Made by a program: the position numbers and the translations under genes. The notes beneath the pieces were generated by a model. The model worked only from the letters and a program-made list of their open reading frames with translations. It was not told the DNA's origin and did no database searches. Positions 23,001-36,100 of a stretch of 64,000 nucleotides of DNA are shown here, piece after piece. Every line of letters begins with the position of its first letter. Position 1 is the stretch's first letter. This stretch comes from Patiria pectinifera (lineage: Eukaryota; Echinodermata; Asteroidea; Valvatida; Asterinidae), in NCBI GenBank assembly GCA_029964075.1, contig CM057147.1, forward strand, positions 20,853,513 through 20,917,512, in the 5' to 3' direction.

Positions 23001-26000
23001 AATCGCGGACTATCGGTCAATCGTGGACGTATTGCTTCTGCCTAACCATTTTGTCCTAGGTCCACGATTGCGTGTGTTTACATACTCATGATCATTGGCA
23101 GGGTATTGGACAACACTGTAGCATTAATCTGCCCAGATAGTGTAAGACAAGTTCAGATTTCTGTGTAGACACCTAATGAGACACCGCACCGCACCAAACG
23201 AAACAAAATCCCAACACAACACAACCCAACCATACTGGAATTTGTATCCTTGTGGAGACATTCTTTTGTTCTCGTGTACTAAAGTTTTCAACTTTGAAAG
23301 TGTAGTTTAAAATGCTCTTAAACCAGAATTAATTTCCTTGGCTGAAATTTGGACTTAATATCCCTTTCCTAAAACTCTTCTATTTGCGACTAGCAACATA
23401 GCTTCGAAATTCCTAGTTTTTGAGTAAAATCCATACATTCGTGAAAACCTTGTGGAGACGTATTCATCTACAAAAATTGCCCTGTGGAGACGAATAAAAT
23501 CTTTTGTTCCCTATTGTACACACGTCTCCAGAGGGTACGGTGTATCAGATCAACCCAACCCAACCCAACCCACACAAGTTTGTAAACACCTTCAATCGTG
23601 GACCCAACTTTCATTTGTACTTTATCTTTTAGGAAGACCTCCCGCGTATGTTTTATACACAATCGTCAATGTTGGACCTTCGGTAATTGTGGATCTTATT
23701 ATCCTCCATTGTTCAACATCCCCTATTGAATCCAAAAACAAACCCAGCCCAGCCCAGCGCAGCCAAGCCAAGCCCAGACTAGCCCTGCCTAGCCCAGTCC
23801 AGCCCAGCCAGCCAGCCAGTCCAGCACAGCAGAGCCCAGCCAAGCACAGCACAGCACAGCACAGCACAGCACAGCTCATGCAACCCAGCCCATCCAACAC
23901 AACATAACACAACATAAACATACAAATAAAATAAAAATTACAGACCAACAAAATATCAATCAGCACTGTCTGTTAACAAGACAGGTATGGAAAGAGTGTG
24001 TTTCATATACTTACGCAGATGCCACACCAAATTGGGGACCCGATATCATCGACATTCAACGGACGTTTAAATACTGTCAGAGTTACAATTCCAAGAATGG
24101 CGGTCAATGAACCCAAACCAACTTGAAATATTCCTGTCCATTGAATACCCGTCCAGTTACCACTTCGACGCTGTGGAGCGGGTTGAACTGTCACCTTGGG
24201 AATGAAACAGAGGCTGGTTGGGCTGAGCGACAATGATAATACTAGTAAAACATTCGGTTATTTTATGGGAGAATGGTAAAGTGGGAGAGAGCTAGGTTCA
24301 TTTAACAATGAGCACAAATAGTTTGATAGTACCACGCCATTCTGTAAGCCCACCACACACGGAAGCTACGTGCAGTGCCAAAAGTCATTCGAGGCCGTTT
24401 GCTCCAGGCGCGGTTCTAGAACCAATATTTTTGGGGGGCTAGCACGGTGGATCAAGAATTTTTTTTAGGGAGGCGTGCTGAAATGTAGACCGGTTATTTT
24501 TTTCCAGACACTTAGGCCTCCGAAAATCAATAGATGGGGGGGGCCTCATGCATTTTTTTCAATGGGGGCAATATAAAAAAAAAAATCATTCACACTATAT
24601 TAACTAATGCACCTTGTCACGACTATTTCTTTAGGGGGTGACTGTTCCCATGTCACAATCAATCCTTCTTTTAATGCATTTCTTTTTTTTTTTTTTTTTT
24701 TTTTTATTTGGGGGGCTTTGAAAAATTTTGGGGTAGCCCCCCCCCTAAGCCCCCTGAGACCTGGTTTGCTCAGCAAGTAGCTCACAAAATATCACCTTGT
24801 GCGGTCAAGTTTTGCTGAATATCAGCAAATTATCTCACCTGAAAAAGCTGCCCCGTGTTGTAAAAAAAGCCACCTTACATAATTCAGACTTTCCCCAAGG
24901 CCATATGCATGTATGTAATCTCAACAAAATTGTACTTGTTGACTTGTTGGGGGAGGGCGTGGTTCTCTTTTGAGCTTTGGGAGTGGGGGTGGCAGGGGAA
25001 GGGGCTAGCTGTGAAGCGGCTGTTGGTGTAGATTGTAAAAGGTTCACTTGCAAATTGATATCTAGTATTTACAATTTAATTTAGGCAAATACATGCAGAT
25101 ATCAAAATCAGAATTTGGTGCCAAGGGAAGAGGCGAGGCCTAGCTGGGAGGGGAGGACTGGACATCATTTGAATATAAGTGCACTTAAATCAGAGGACAA
25201 TGGATATGGCCATTATTATTCATTGCGGCTTGCAAACACATGCGTTTTGCCCATGTGACAATGATTTTACCAACAATGCCAAGAAATTGGTGGGTGGTCA
25301 CACCCCACCCTCAACGGTGAACCCCAAGCAATGCCCCCGGGGTTGGGGAAGGGGAGGCTGTGAAAAGGAAGTCTATGTTATTTCTAAAGTGTTCACTTGC
25401 ATATTATTTATTTACATTTGTTTCGTTATGCAACATACAAGTTCAAACTTCGGTGGCACAGGGGGAGCTGGCGGGGCCTATAGCCAGATGTGGGGGGGGG
25501 GGAAGGGAGTACGCGACTTACTATTCATCCACTGGTCTAAAAATGATACAAAATCTGATTCTGGTTGTGGAAATGTGCTAGATTCATGAACAATACCAAT
25601 TACAAATACAAGTTATTACTCAAAACAAAGGAAAACACTGAAAATACACTTTTTAAGGTTTTTGTGAAATTTACAATTTTTGGAGCGCTACTGCACAAAG
25701 GCTATACAATAACCCAAAATGTTCTCACCAGATATGAAAAGACCAATGTCTGAACTAACCATAGCCGAAGGGAAATTATTCTGAGTGCCCTGGCAAGTGC
25801 CATTTTGGAGGGATAAAAATGGGGTAAAAAATGCAATTTTGCTAGTTGTAAAAACATGCTGTATTATAGGGCCTAAAAATAATATAAAGGAGATTTTTCA
25901 GAAGTGTTTTTATTTTTTTCTTGTAAGGGTAAGGATGATACTTTGTCCTGATATAGTTACTTTTGTGACATTACTTCGCAGTTTGGCTTGATGACCTTTG

Positions 26001-26813
26001 AAAATAACGCAAAAAATGAATTTTTGTTGCCTCAAAATTGCCCAAAAATGGCCAAAACACATAATGGCCCGTAACCATGGCAGCGGGCATTTTGGGAATT
26101 TTTTGAACGTGGACACTTATATGAAGTATTTACACGAAATGACTCTTAACAACTTAGTCTGCCTAATCAAGTTCCCTTTGTAACCCAATAATCGTAAATC
26201 TCTAATTGTTTTTATTTTTAACAAACTCGATGCCAAAACAGCATATTTCATTGACGAATCGTAAACCAAACAGTACACTATACTAGCACGACATATTATC
26301 AGGGAGGTTGACAGAATTTCATTTTTCTTATGCTGAGAAAAAATTATCATATGAATGAACGCACTACATACATGTACATGCCATTGCAAATACCAAACGT
26401 GAACTTTATTTGTGTGTGGGTAGTCATGTATGAAGATCAGTCGTGTACAGTTTGCCTGTACTGAATGGTACCAGGCAGGCAATATATGGCAACGTCTTAC
26501 GAAATCTCGGTTAACAACAGAATGGCTTTTCCCCAACTCAAACGATTTACGGCCTGATATCAAAACGACTATATTTTTTTTCAAAGTAATGATGGTTAAC
26601 AGTAATAACCTGGTAATAACGGATAGAACTGATATTTACGCAGTACACAATATATTTTCATTTACTTTTCACCACGTTGAACGTTCCTTTTCTATGAACA
26701 AAATGGTCATTCCGGGAGAGTTGACTGACTTACCACTTGCTGAGGCGCAGCCACGTAGGCAGGTGGGGCGTTGGTAGGGGTCATCATCGTGACAGAAAGT
26801 ATCTCTGGATTCT
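20088..26813 (-). CDS. MS4A/CD20-like tetraspan A1 (intact)
   Basis: Seven coding exons: 26734-26813 (ATG at 26787), 24015-24194 (TM1), 22579-22638 (TM2), 22160-22342 (TM3), 21717-21842 (TM4), 20501-20591 and 20088-20170 (TAG at 20088-20090). Phases match throughout, giving 258 residues. Features: N-terminal PPAY motif; SGNWTGIQWTGIFQVGLGSL entering TM1; SPIWCGI at TM2, the hallmark position of the CD20/MS4A family (PIWGGI); ILACLAACGVIGVG in TM3; an extracellular Cys- and Tyr-rich loop; LLALAELVVAIVGASL in TM4; and a Pro/Gln-rich cytosolic tail ending YQELMK. Family role: small tetraspan modulators of signalling or chemosensation; the specific function is unknown. The TM3 donor GTTGGC is weak. 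Confidence 0.85.
21228..21476. mobile_element. Small DNA-transposon-like insertion in A1 intron
   Basis: Absent from the paralogous site at about 31130. The flanks AAGTCCAC and ATGTCCAC form a 7-of-8 direct repeat. The ends carry GGACGTCGCC and, reversed, TGGCGTCGCG. Degenerate hAT-like MITE. Confidence 0.55.
23545..23890 (+). repeat. AACCC and AGCCC/ACAGC simple repeats in A1 intron
   Basis: A short AACCC run at about 23545-23575 and a longer CCCAGC/CACAGC array at 23740-23880, in the TM1-TM2 intron. Related pentamer arrays occupy the same intron in A2 and A3. Confidence 0.8.
24838..25500 (+). repeat. Dispersed repeat R (copy 1)
   Basis: A block of about 650 bp that recurs reversed at 36180-36740 and direct at 38440-39100. 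Shared landmarks include GGACTGGACATCATTT, GGACAATGGATA, GTTCACTTGCAAATT and GGCGGGGCCTA. Internally it looks dimeric. No coding capacity. It lies in the first intron of A1. Confidence 0.75.
25565..26105. other. Unannotated part of A1 intron 1
   Basis: AT-rich sequence with no paralogous copy noticed in the other units. No gene is seen. Confidence 0.4.
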
Positions 26814-27104
26814 CTGTAATTCAATCAATCAATCAATCGATCAATCAATCAGTCGGTCAGTCTGTAGGTCAGAAGGTCTGTCTCATTCGGCAGTATTTGC
26901 TATTATTTCAAACATTCGAATGGGTCAAAAGAGTCGGAGTAAAACACTTTCGGCATCAATATGTTCCAGTTCGCATAGAAGTAGGCCTATCTACTGGAAA
27001 AAAACTGTGTCTCTCGGAAGACGCGAATAAAGACCTGTTTTCCTTCTGTCTCCGAGGTATAGTTTAGTGGAAAAACAAAGTGAAAACAAACGCGATCGTT
27101 TTAC

Positions 27105-27260
27105 CTTTACGCTGGAGTGTTCCTGTTTCCTCAAACGTCCTCACTGCCTGGCACGGCGTACTGTACAAAGGGCGCATACCGACTGCGTTTGTCAGGCAAT
27201 AATTATTAATGAGCGCCATTACGTCATATTCCAAATATAGCATTTGCTCAGTGGCATAGC
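27105..27260 (-). promoter_or_regulatory. Conserved 5' UTR exon and promoter of A1
   Basis: Same donor and exon as at 16801. The minus strand carries TGACGTA followed upstream by an A/T box (AAATATAGC context) at about 27222-27243. The gene's first coding exon begins about 290 bp downstream. Confidence 0.45.
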
Positions 27261-27429
27261 AGCGTTCCATCCTCCTTCCCACTGTCAGCTATGGCAATGG
27301 TACGGGTGAGTGATACAGAAAGGGTTCTGTGTTGAAACCTCTAATTATTTCAGCACGCAGTGGATACATTCTGTATCTTTCTGTAAGCTAATGCACAATC
27401 GCCTATGGTGGGGCTATCACGTGCAGGTA

Positions 27430-27960
27430 ACGCTGTCATGGTGCTGGTTGATAACTAAATTTTGAAGTGCGCATGTGTGGAAGTTGGCTGATATTAATCT
27501 GGTCTAGTTGGGTTTTGAAGGCATTAAGTGTGGGTTGTGGTTTTTAGTAGAGTCAGGTAGGAGGTTCCATTCGGGGATTGTCCATGGGTATAGCGAGTGG
27601 AGGTAGTTGTTTTTGTTTGACTGGAGTCGTTGAAGATTTAAAGCGTTATTGGTTGGTCTTGTAGTACGTCTGTTGATTAGCTGGTCACTGGGTAGATGAA
27701 TTTGCAGGTGGGAGATATCACTTGGAATTATACCGTGAATTTCTTTGTAGATTGTGCATAGTCGAGCTCTGTTGCGTCTTTTTTAAAGCACGCTGATGGT
27801 GTTCAATTGGTGGAGGTCCAATATGACTTGACAATATTCCAGTAGTAGTCGAACAAGTGCTTTTACATGCTATTTCTTTGGTGTGTTTATTACAGCTGGA
27901 TAATGTTCTTTTGAGGAGACCGAGGGTTCTGTTTGCTTTGACTGCAATTTAGTTTATGTG
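27430..27960 (-). mobile_element. Decayed non-LTR retrotransposon relic (duplicate of 17100-17640)
   Basis: Same RT C-terminal remnants with extra small indels. It was copied with the surrounding unit and did not insert independently. Confidence 0.65.
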
Positions 27961-28085
27961 TCTATTCCAAACGATTTTATTTTAACAAGACTGAAATCCT
28001 GTCTCGTTTATAAGACTTAAGGCCGCTGTTATATTGAAGGCATCCCAGAGATGAAATTTGATATCAGCACTTTCAAATAAAGAAC

Positions 28086-28463
28086 GGCCTTGTCCACCGG
28101 GGCATTGACCTTTGGAACAGGCTGAGTGATTCAGTTAAATTATCGTTAACTTTATCTACATTCATCAAAAAAATTAAATTTCAATTGCTTAACTCTTATA
28201 ATGTCTGATGAATAATTATTTTTACTCCTGTTTGTTTTGTTATGTTCCTGCTATTCGTAACTGGTATGGTAATTGTAGGTATTTGTCCACAGGTTGGGGT
28301 ACAAAAGCCATGCTTCACCCTATACCTAACGTTGTTCCAGTATGTATGTTGTTGATTTATGATAAATGTTGGTTTGAATTCAATTTATATCCAATTATAA
28401 TACATGTAATTATAACATTAATTGTGTGTATTAATGAACAACGTTGAATAAATGTCTAGCAAA
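28086..28463 (+). mobile_element. 5'-truncated non-LTR retrotransposon insertion
   Basis: Absent from the duplicate site near 17770. The plus strand encodes GIDLWNRLSDSVKLSLTLST then FIKKIKFQLLNSYNV and a stop, the usual end of an RT ORF2 (LWN.L.DS....S..FK..LK..LL), followed by about 250 bp of 3' UTR. It inserted after the unit 1/unit 2 duplication. No clear target duplication or poly(A) tail was seen. Confidence 0.65.
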
Positions 28464-30124
28464 TTTAGTGATGCCATCACGTTTTTCTTTCATGTCAATA
28501 CCAATCTACACATTTTAAAGAAATTCCAATATTATGTTGTGTCATGGGGCACAACATCCGAGGGATACAATATATATAGGACCAACAGTTTTGAGTAGAT
28601 TATTTTTTATTTATATAAAGCAGTTCTCAGTGTTTGCTGACACTTTACCAGACAATTAGGCCGTCGAAAAATCTAAAAACAAACGCAAAGTCAGAAATTA
28701 CGGGGGAAAACAGTTTTTTGCACAAACATACAAATCGTAATAGCTGTTTCTTTGAAGATATGGTCAATAAACCTCTGTACTGATGGCATCACACTTTGCG
28801 CTTTCTTTTGGAAGCCTGGAGGGGGCGACATTTTTTGTATTTTAAATTTTCATTTTTTGTATCGAAAAAGCGTACATGTAAACAAATTGTGACGTCATCA
28901 GAACAGAGGCTTATTTCTCATGGATACATGATAGCATAATTATATTTTCTTAGCTGATTATACATGCACTGTTTACAGTAGACAAATCTGAGTAATCACT
29001 TATAATGAGTGGACCTAAATAATGAGTAGACCTAAAATCTAAACGAACAAGATGAAAAACGAACACAAGATTATAGCACGTAACGCGTTCTAAAACTAAA
29101 TTAGATTAAACGTAAGATAACCGTAACAGAATTAATGGTAATATATTGTTTTCTTATTACTTATTTTCTTACAACAAGTACATTAAGTTTTCAAGTCAGC
29201 ATCCTGGAACCAAACTTCTTGCAGACTAGGTACCAGGTTATAGGGGCATGTCCATTAAGATCATGGAGTGGGAGGGGTGCTTAAACACGCTCGGCCCTTC
29301 CCCTTGAGCCGGCAACAACTCGCCAATTCAAGAGGTGTAGAGATATTTTTTTTTCCTTTTATTTTATTTTAATTTGCACACCCAATGTTTATCGCATCAT
29401 TAGGCAACGGCCCTAACATATTTGAATGCCTGTAGTGCATCATGATTAGTAACTAGTAATTGTATTCATATATAGACCCCTTTAAGCTCCGGGCTACATC
29501 TCGAATTTTGGGTAGCTTGTCAGTACAAATGTCTAGAAACGTTTAAATGGATGGCGAGCTGGATCGTCAGGCGTCAACTTTCAGCAAGTTTGAGGTCCAT
29601 AGACCCAAAAGTCGCGTAGCAAATGCGATATAAAATATGCTACAATTTCTTTGCCGAGTTTTTCTCTGTGTGACTTATTTTCCAGTTGACTGGAAAATGC
29701 ATAATTGTTTTGGACAATTTTACTGGCAACATACCCAAAATTTGAGAAGTAGACATCCAGTAACAATTTTGTAGGAATTGTTACCGAAAGAATGCCAAAA
29801 AAATCAAGATGTAGGCTTCCTGGTATGTGCGGGCCATTTCTTTTTTTAATGAAGCACTTAATTATCTGAGAACATGTACTCTTCATGTACTTGTTTTTGC
29901 TAATGTATTAATAAAACAAACATGCAGGTTCTTCTATAAAACTGAATGTGCAAGAACAGCCAGGGCAACCTAATGCAATACTTCTTAGTCCATTCCATGA
30001 CGTATAAAAGTCCATAGCTAAATGTACAGGCTCATAACAATGTAAAAGCCAAACTTAAATCTTGTTCATTACAAAGTCATACTTCCGTTGTCATACTTCC
30101 GTTGGGTCAGAGGTCATCGATGAT

Positions 30125-33100
30125 CTATTTCATGAGTTTATGGTACTGTTGCTCACCGGTTGGGGGCGCTTGAGCCTGCGGATACTGCCCCTGCTGGGCT
30201 GGGTAGGTTGCATTAAAAGAAGAAAAATGGGGGAAATAAATGAATGAGGTTTTAAGGATGAGACGACCGGAGCAGGTTGTTAAACTTTCTATGAACACTT
30301 ACACATCAGCCAAAAAAGTAATCGGTATGGACACTATGAAGATTTTTGAAAACTAAGAACTAACAACTAAGCAAAAGTTTGTATATGGAGAGCCCACAAG
30401 CCTCACAATTTGATATCTGGCCATTGTTACTATAGAGTAATTTTGAAATATTCAAAGCAAAATTAAAACGAAACAAAAAGGCTACATGGGAGAGACCACA
30501 AGCCTCTCACTTTGATATCTGATCATTATTACTATACTTAAAATATATCAAATGACATCCCTTACCAACTTGTGGCTGGCCAGCAGGTATGTTGCAGAAG
30601 GCCGTACCCTGGGGCTGTGTGGCAACTTACCACGCGTGGTCGAGCTTGGTAGTGGATCTGTTAATACCAAGAATATTCGTTTTTCATTGGAGAGTTTCTT
30701 AAAACACATATCAAGAGTAAACTATTTATTTGTTGCAATTTATCAATCATTCTTGAATTAATTTATTTCCATGTGCCTTTTCTTTCATTGTCCCCATATG
30801 TTGTAAACGCTGTGACATAAATTGGAAAAGCGATATCGAATTTACAAAAAAAAAGAACATTTTTTCTTTCACATATAAAAAAGGTTGTAATCTTCAGTGC
30901 TAGTTCATAACGTGAAACGTAGCTTAAGTAGATTCACGACAGAATTAAATTGAAGTGCTTTTGCAGAAAAAACACATGAAAAGGTGTATACACCTTACGC
31001 TTCCTATGTTTTAAATGAAGTAATTTTACTCTGGATTGCAAGCTTTCCGCCTCATTACGCCTTGGTATGATAACCTTTCGTAGTTTGCATAGTGTATTAT
31101 TATAGAGACCATCCATCACAAGTCCACCATGGCTCTTCCAATGTCAACAAGTCCCAAGTGAAGTCATAATTAGCATTTAGTGACAAAGCATTTCAATATG
31201 TAATTGATAACACCTGAAGTACTTGTGAATCGACTTATTATTTTTTTCCTGACGGACCTGTGCTGGACTCTACTACAAAAGCCGTGAAGAGGTATAACAA
31301 TGCAGATACAGAGTATATAAATTGGTGTTGTCACAACACGGTACGCACCACTGTCTGAGTTGTTGATCCACCATCGCGGAGAGGACCGCAGGTCATGCTG
31401 GCACCAACGATGGCGACAACAAGCTCCGCTAAGGCGAGAAGTATCAATGTAGCATAAGCACCATTGACGGCCGCCTGCTTAGAATTATTGCAAGAGATAA
31501 TGCATTAGTTGAATTCACACTTCAAGGGTACCCCACACTTGAACACATATTTACACCTTACTGTATTTGTGGTAGGTATCTTTTCCTCGTGTAAACATCT
31601 AGGTAATTTTCAATTTTTTTTTATTTTATCATATATATTGAATCACAAATCGTTGTTAAGAGAAATTGTAAATGAAAAGCAGTGTTAGCTTGATTCTCAA
31701 TCAATATCTAGCATCTCAAGAGGAAAAACTAGGAAGAGTAAAATCTAGGACGAAGGATTCGCTTAGAGATCAAAAGATAGAAACCTCCTCAATGACGAAG
31801 GCAGAAACAAGTGGGGGAAACTCATTAAAGGTTGTTAAAGCTATATGCCCACCTTCAAATTACAGCCGGATTCTGGAAAGTACGCCGGACCCTGGTAATA
31901 ACTTCCGTAGTCGTAGTAACGCGGAGAGCAGGCTGAATTGATGTCGAACATCAAGATAGTCCCCAAACCAATGACGCAGAATGTCGCCAGACAAGCCAAG
32001 ATGGACGTGATCATGTAGCCGATAGCCTGTGCAGAAAATCACAACTCCTTATTTTTTTTTAAAATCATTATGTTCATCGCTGTAAGCAGGGGCAGTGGAA
32101 CTGGGCGGGGTGGGGGGGGGGGGGGGGGGCACTTGCCGTACAGATTTTCCCAGGCCAACAAAAGTGCCCCTCTCGCGGTTATAAATGTGCCCCCTCGAGA
32201 TGAAAACAAAACTGCCCCTCAAACGCACACATGAAAGCTTATGATTGCACTACAAATAAAATTGTCTTCTCTCTGATTGAAAACAGCCCCTCAAGCACCA
32301 ATACCCCTCTCGCAATAATAAATTTGTGCCCCTCTCGAGATGGACAATTGGTCATCAAAAAAATAGTGCATCTCGCGATAACTTCTCGAGAAGGAAAACC
32401 GCCCCATGCAAACTTTATTAGTGCCCCGCTCGCAACATTAAAATTGTTCCCCTCACCAAAAATCTGACCTTTAAAAATAATAGTACTCCTCCTCACGCGA
32501 ATAAAATGCTCACCTAGCTGGCCATCAAAAGTAACAGTGCCCCTCTCGCGATAAAAAAAATGGTCTCTCTACTTAACTATTCAAATTCACGGGCGGACCC
32601 CGAGAGGTTACTGCTGGGGTTGGGACGGAGAGTGTGCGGTGAGCCGAAGGCCCAAGGGTGGATCCAAGGGGGGGGGGGGGGGGGGCAACGGGGCCATGCC
32701 TCCCCTCACCCAAAAAAAAAACCGAGCATAATTTTTTTTTTTAGTGCCGTAACCAAAAAAAAAGGCAGCCACTACGTACACCAACATCTTTTCACTAAAA
32801 TTGGTTCAAGTGGTCAAAAATTGCCTCAGATCGCACCACAGAGCATCTGAAATCCTTTTTTTCCCCCTGGGCCCCGAACTCCATGCCGTGAAGTTGTGGA
32901 CCCACTTCTTTGGGTACCTAACAACAATTTTGGCCCACCTCTAAAAAATTGTGTTCTGAATCCGCCATTGCGGAAGATCTCATTTCACACCGATGGAAGG
33001 TGCCCCTTTGCCTGTATAAGTGCCCCCTTTTAGTGTTGAACCTCCCCTGAATCTCCCCCCCCCCCACCCCGTTTGAAAAGCGTCCCGCCGCCCCTGGGTG

Positions 33101-36100
33101 TAAGTGGTCCCAGGTCCGCTACGTGGTCCTAGGTTAATGTTTAACCCATAATATCTGCAAAAAGTTGTAGTATTGTACTCGTTAGTTGCCATTTGCCATT
33201 CTGAGGATTTTTACTTTAAGGAAGCCAAACCCTATACCCACACTACAAAGTAAGATACCTTATCAATTGCTTACCCCTCCGGAATTCTTCTTAGATCCAG
33301 ACACTATGCCAAAGATTCCAGAGATGACATACTGTAAACAAAATCAAGGCTGAAGTTCAGGGCCTATACATGCTATGATGCTACATTCTGAATACAGCAG
33401 GGTTATAAACACTGCAACAACCACATGATCATTAGCAATTTATTTGATACGACATCATTAACAAGTCTTCGCTAAGGGACTATAAAAAAATAATCTTGCC
33501 CAGCGGGAGGTGAACATTCAAGGCTGAAGTTTAGGGAAGGCTACATGCAGCAGGGGTATAAACACTCAAACAACCACATGATCATTGACAATTTATTTGA
33601 TACCACATCATTAACTTGCCCTAAAAGTCTCCGCTTAGGGACCATACATTCAACAAATTAACTTGCCCTGCAGGAAGGGAACTTTCAAAGCTGAAGTTTA
33701 GGCAAGGCTGCATGCTACACTTTTAATGTACATGTGCAACAGGGGTATAAACACTCAAACAACCATCTTCGGCACGGTATTAGACACCGATAAAGCATTA
33801 ATCTTCCCAGAGAGTGTGAGACACTTTAAGACTTCTGCGTGAACACATAATGGAAGTGTATATTGTATCACACAGTGTCATTATACCGTATAACCCTTTT
33901 CGTGTGCAGACGAGTAAGTGCTATTCTGTGACATCATTCAAAACGTCGTGCATGTAAAAAGAAAAAAAAATGATTGCCCGGAGGAAACATTACGCTACAT
34001 CTCCTCTTGCCGCACAACCTCGTTCCTTATGACACGACTGCACAAAGGTGTTACTGTTTCGATGTTAATAAATGTGTTATGTATCGTAATGAGGCACCGC
34101 ACCGCACCGCACCAAACGAAACTAAATCCCAACCCAACCCAACCCAACCCAACCCAACCCAACCCAACCCAACCCAACCCAACCCAACCCAACCCAACCC
34201 AACCCAACCCACCCAAGTGTGTATTTGCCTGCAATCGGGGACCTCCCTACTGTCCCTCTTTTATTTGTACCCTAACTTTTTAGGAAGACCTCCCGTATGT
34301 TTTGCACACGATCGTAAATTGGGGACCTTCGGGAATTGGGGACCCTATTGTCCTCTATTGTTCAACGTCCCCTATTGAATGCAGAAACAAACTCAACCCA
34401 ACCCAAACAAACCAAACCCAACCCAACCAAACCCACACAAGTGTGTAAACACCTTAAATCGTTGACCCCTATTGTCCCACTTTTATTTGTACAAAATCAC
34501 GACCCTACCTACTGAGTATTGATGTGCATCGGGTCGGGTTGCCAGGCCAAACTGACCCGAAACATTAGAGATATAAACCGAATCCGAACTGAAACCGATC
34601 TTAACTCCCTCAAACCGACCCGACCCGACCCGACAAAAAATAAGGTAAAACCGACCCGAACCGACCCGACCCGAAAAAACCCCTGGCTTGGAAAAAGCGA
34701 TCACTTCTTTTGCGTCTGCCCTTACCCACGTGGCAGGAATTCTTTTGCAAAACCATCGTCTCTCTCTCTCTCTTATACTCAGTTGGGTGATCGAGAGTAA
34801 CTTCGCTTATTGAACAAATAACGCATGGTATCATCACGCGGTATCATGAAAACTGTTACAATATCGATGGGAACTTGATAGTGCGCTAGGTGGCCACACC
34901 ACACAATAAATGTGCTGCGGTCACAGTGATTGTCAATAATATTGCATCACCTCAATTTCTCAACTGTTTCGGTTTATTTCGGTTTATTTCGGTTTTTTTT
35001 CAAAAGACGGCTATGAGAATGAGAAATGAGAATGCAAAACCGAAACCGACCCGACTCGACTTAAAAGATGGACAAACCTACCCGACCCGACCCGAAGTCG
35101 GTTTCGGGTCGGGTCGGTTTCAGTTTCGGGTCGGGTTTGCACATCATTACTACTGAGCTATCGCACTGCTCGACAAATCCGGGGGGGGGGGGCGGGGGAA
35201 TCAATATACACCTGTGTACGTATCATAAAAGTATTGTAGAGGGTGCTCAACAACCATTTGATGCAGATGTTGTTTAGGGGGGAAAAATCGCGCCCAGCCC
35301 AGCCCAGCCAGCAAAACTCAACATAACACAACTACAAACAAAAAACATAAAGACCATCAAAATATCAATCAGCACTGTCTATAAACAAGAGTGGTACGGA
35401 AATAGTTTATTGCATGAAATTTTTCATACTTACTAAGAAACCACATCCAATTGGGGTCAAATTGACATACAGCGCAAGTTTAAATACTGTCAGGGTCACA
35501 ATCCCCAGAATGGTCGTCAAGGAACCCAAAACCACTTGAATTACTCCTGTCCATAGAATACCCGTCCAGTTACCACTTCGACGGCTTCGACGCTGTGGAG
35601 CGGGTTGCACTGTCACCTGGGTAATGATATGTGACGGTTTGGGTTGAGCGACAATGATAATGCTCGTAAAATATTCGGTTACCGGTATTTTAAATGATAA
35701 GGTGGGAGTGTTAATTAAAGAGATAGTCCGGAAGCTAGGTTCAATTAACCATCTGAGCACCAATTGTCTGTCGGGGTAGTTTTAAAATGGCCATTCTTTA
35801 AGCTTACCGCATACGGGACGGTGCAGCCAAGCTATAGTCATTTGAGGCCGTTTAGCTCTGCTACGCGTAGCTAGCTCACATAATATCCCCGTGTGCGGTT
35901 AATTTTGACTGAACTTTCTATTTCACGAGGCCGTGAGGCAAATATATATCCTGTTTGAATTGTTTTAGCCTCGTGAGCCGAAAAACTCACCGCGTGCAGT
36001 CAACCTGAGCTTCGTTCTGGGCTAGAAAATTAACTAGCCAATGAAAACACACACCCTGGTTACGTGATTTTAAGATGGTAGCCCCCATCGAAAGTGTCAG

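Larger units (their letters stand above)
26110..30370 (-). repeat. Segmental duplication unit 2 (pairs with 15710-20330)
   Basis: Contains the A1 first exon and promoter, the retrotransposon relic (27430-27960) and the A2 3' end, in the order seen in unit 1. The shared open frames over 18861-19253 and 29581-29886 contain unshared stops, so this flank is non-coding. Confidence 0.8.

Noticed and set aside
23452-23966. Open frames of 114-151 codons
   Set aside because: Low-complexity translation of CCCAGC/CACAGC repeats inside the A1 intron.
33918-34378. Open frames of 121-134 codons rich in TQPNP
   Set aside because: They are readings of the (AACCC)n array, which is open in several frames. 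They have no domain or splice context.
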